Shown: positions 13,211 to 13,293 of the stretch, piece after piece
Numbering within the stretch: position 1 is the first letter of the stretch
Layout of the letters: each line of letters begins with the position of its first letter
Assembly (NCBI GenBank): GCA_017555925.1
Contig: JAFZFL010000076.1
Coordinates: forward strand, 1-13,293
Reading direction: 5' to 3'
DNA length: 13,293 bases
From: Bacteroidales bacterium
GTDB lineage: Bacteria; Bacteroidota; Bacteroidia; Bacteroidales; UBA932
Program-made: the position numbers and the translations under genes
Notes under the pieces: generated by a model
What the model was told of the DNA's origin: nothing
The model's input: only the letters and a program-made list of their open reading frames with translations
Databases searched by the model: none

Positions 13211-13293
13211 TTAGCACTCTAAAAGGTACAACCACTCATTTGGCAAGTCGTTGAGAATGTGTAAGTTAGTGATTTTCAACGCACTTTTCGCCT
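13211..13293 (-). CDS. Possible C-terminal end of an unidentified protein (partial)
   Basis: On the minus strand a frame enters from the right edge and reads 26 codons ending in KITNLHILNDLPNEWLYL-LEC before a TAA at 13211-13213. The residue mix looks protein-like, but 26 codons are too few to judge. I do not recognise it, and it may be chance or part of a mobile-element relic. Confidence 0.2.
   Translation of the reverse strand, partial: AKSALKITNLHILNDLPNEWLYLLEC

Noticed and set aside
1..13293. tRNA, rRNA or CRISPR array
   Set aside because: No cloverleaf, rRNA-like segment or regularly spaced repeat was seen on either strand.

Overview
The window looks like a low-GC member of the Bacteroidales. 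Three things point there: the gene families (a lipoprotein sulfatase, a secreted GH3 enzyme with a beta-lactamase-like tail, a DUF5020-type outer-membrane protein, a CTnDOT-type tyrosine recombinase), Bacteroidetes-style TAnnTTTG promoter boxes, and the near absence of Shine-Dalgarno sequences. The genus cannot be fixed from the sequence.

Layout. Bases 1 to about 1975 are the right end of an integrated mobile element that runs off the left edge: a hairpin terminator, a small helix-turn-helix protein, a tyrosine recombinase whose reading frame is intact except for one in-frame TAG, and a repeat-rich 200-bp end. The element abuts, and apparently interrupts, a lipoprotein sulfatase gene (1961-2572), leaving only its N-terminal 203 codons. 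A secreted CE1/LpqC-like esterase lies directly upstream of the sulfatase on the same strand. trmO (tRNA modification) follows on the + strand and converges on an NCS2 purine permease, with a strong permease terminator between them. A collapsed DUF5020-type outer-membrane protein gene runs into the permease start. Divergent from it is a 753-aa secreted GH3 beta-N-acetylhexosaminidase with a degenerate beta-lactamase-like C-terminus.

The most interesting part is 8409-12515, a compact thiamin salvage operon. A Bacteroidetes promoter places its predicted start of transcription at the first base of a TPP riboswitch. A downstream segment can compete with the riboswitch's P1 and P4 strands. The first gene is one continuous reading frame encoding ThiM (hydroxyethylthiazole kinase), ThiE (thiamin-phosphate synthase) and TenA (aminopyrimidine aminohydrolase/thiaminase II) in tandem, each with recognisable active-site residues. 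It overlaps thiL by 10 bases, and thiD follows after 2 bases. Together these proteins can salvage the thiazole and pyrimidine halves, phosphorylate both, join them and finish TPP. No de novo thiazole or pyrimidine synthesis gene (thiC, thiG) is in the window.

The right end (12552-13293) is decayed: a zinc alcohol dehydrogenase pseudogene with a large internal deletion and at least one frameshift, a perfect AT-rich hairpin, and an unidentified reading frame that leaves the window. Overall the window shows active gene loss and rearrangement (integrase, sulfatase, DUF5020, dehydrogenase, lactamase domain) around an intact salvage operon.
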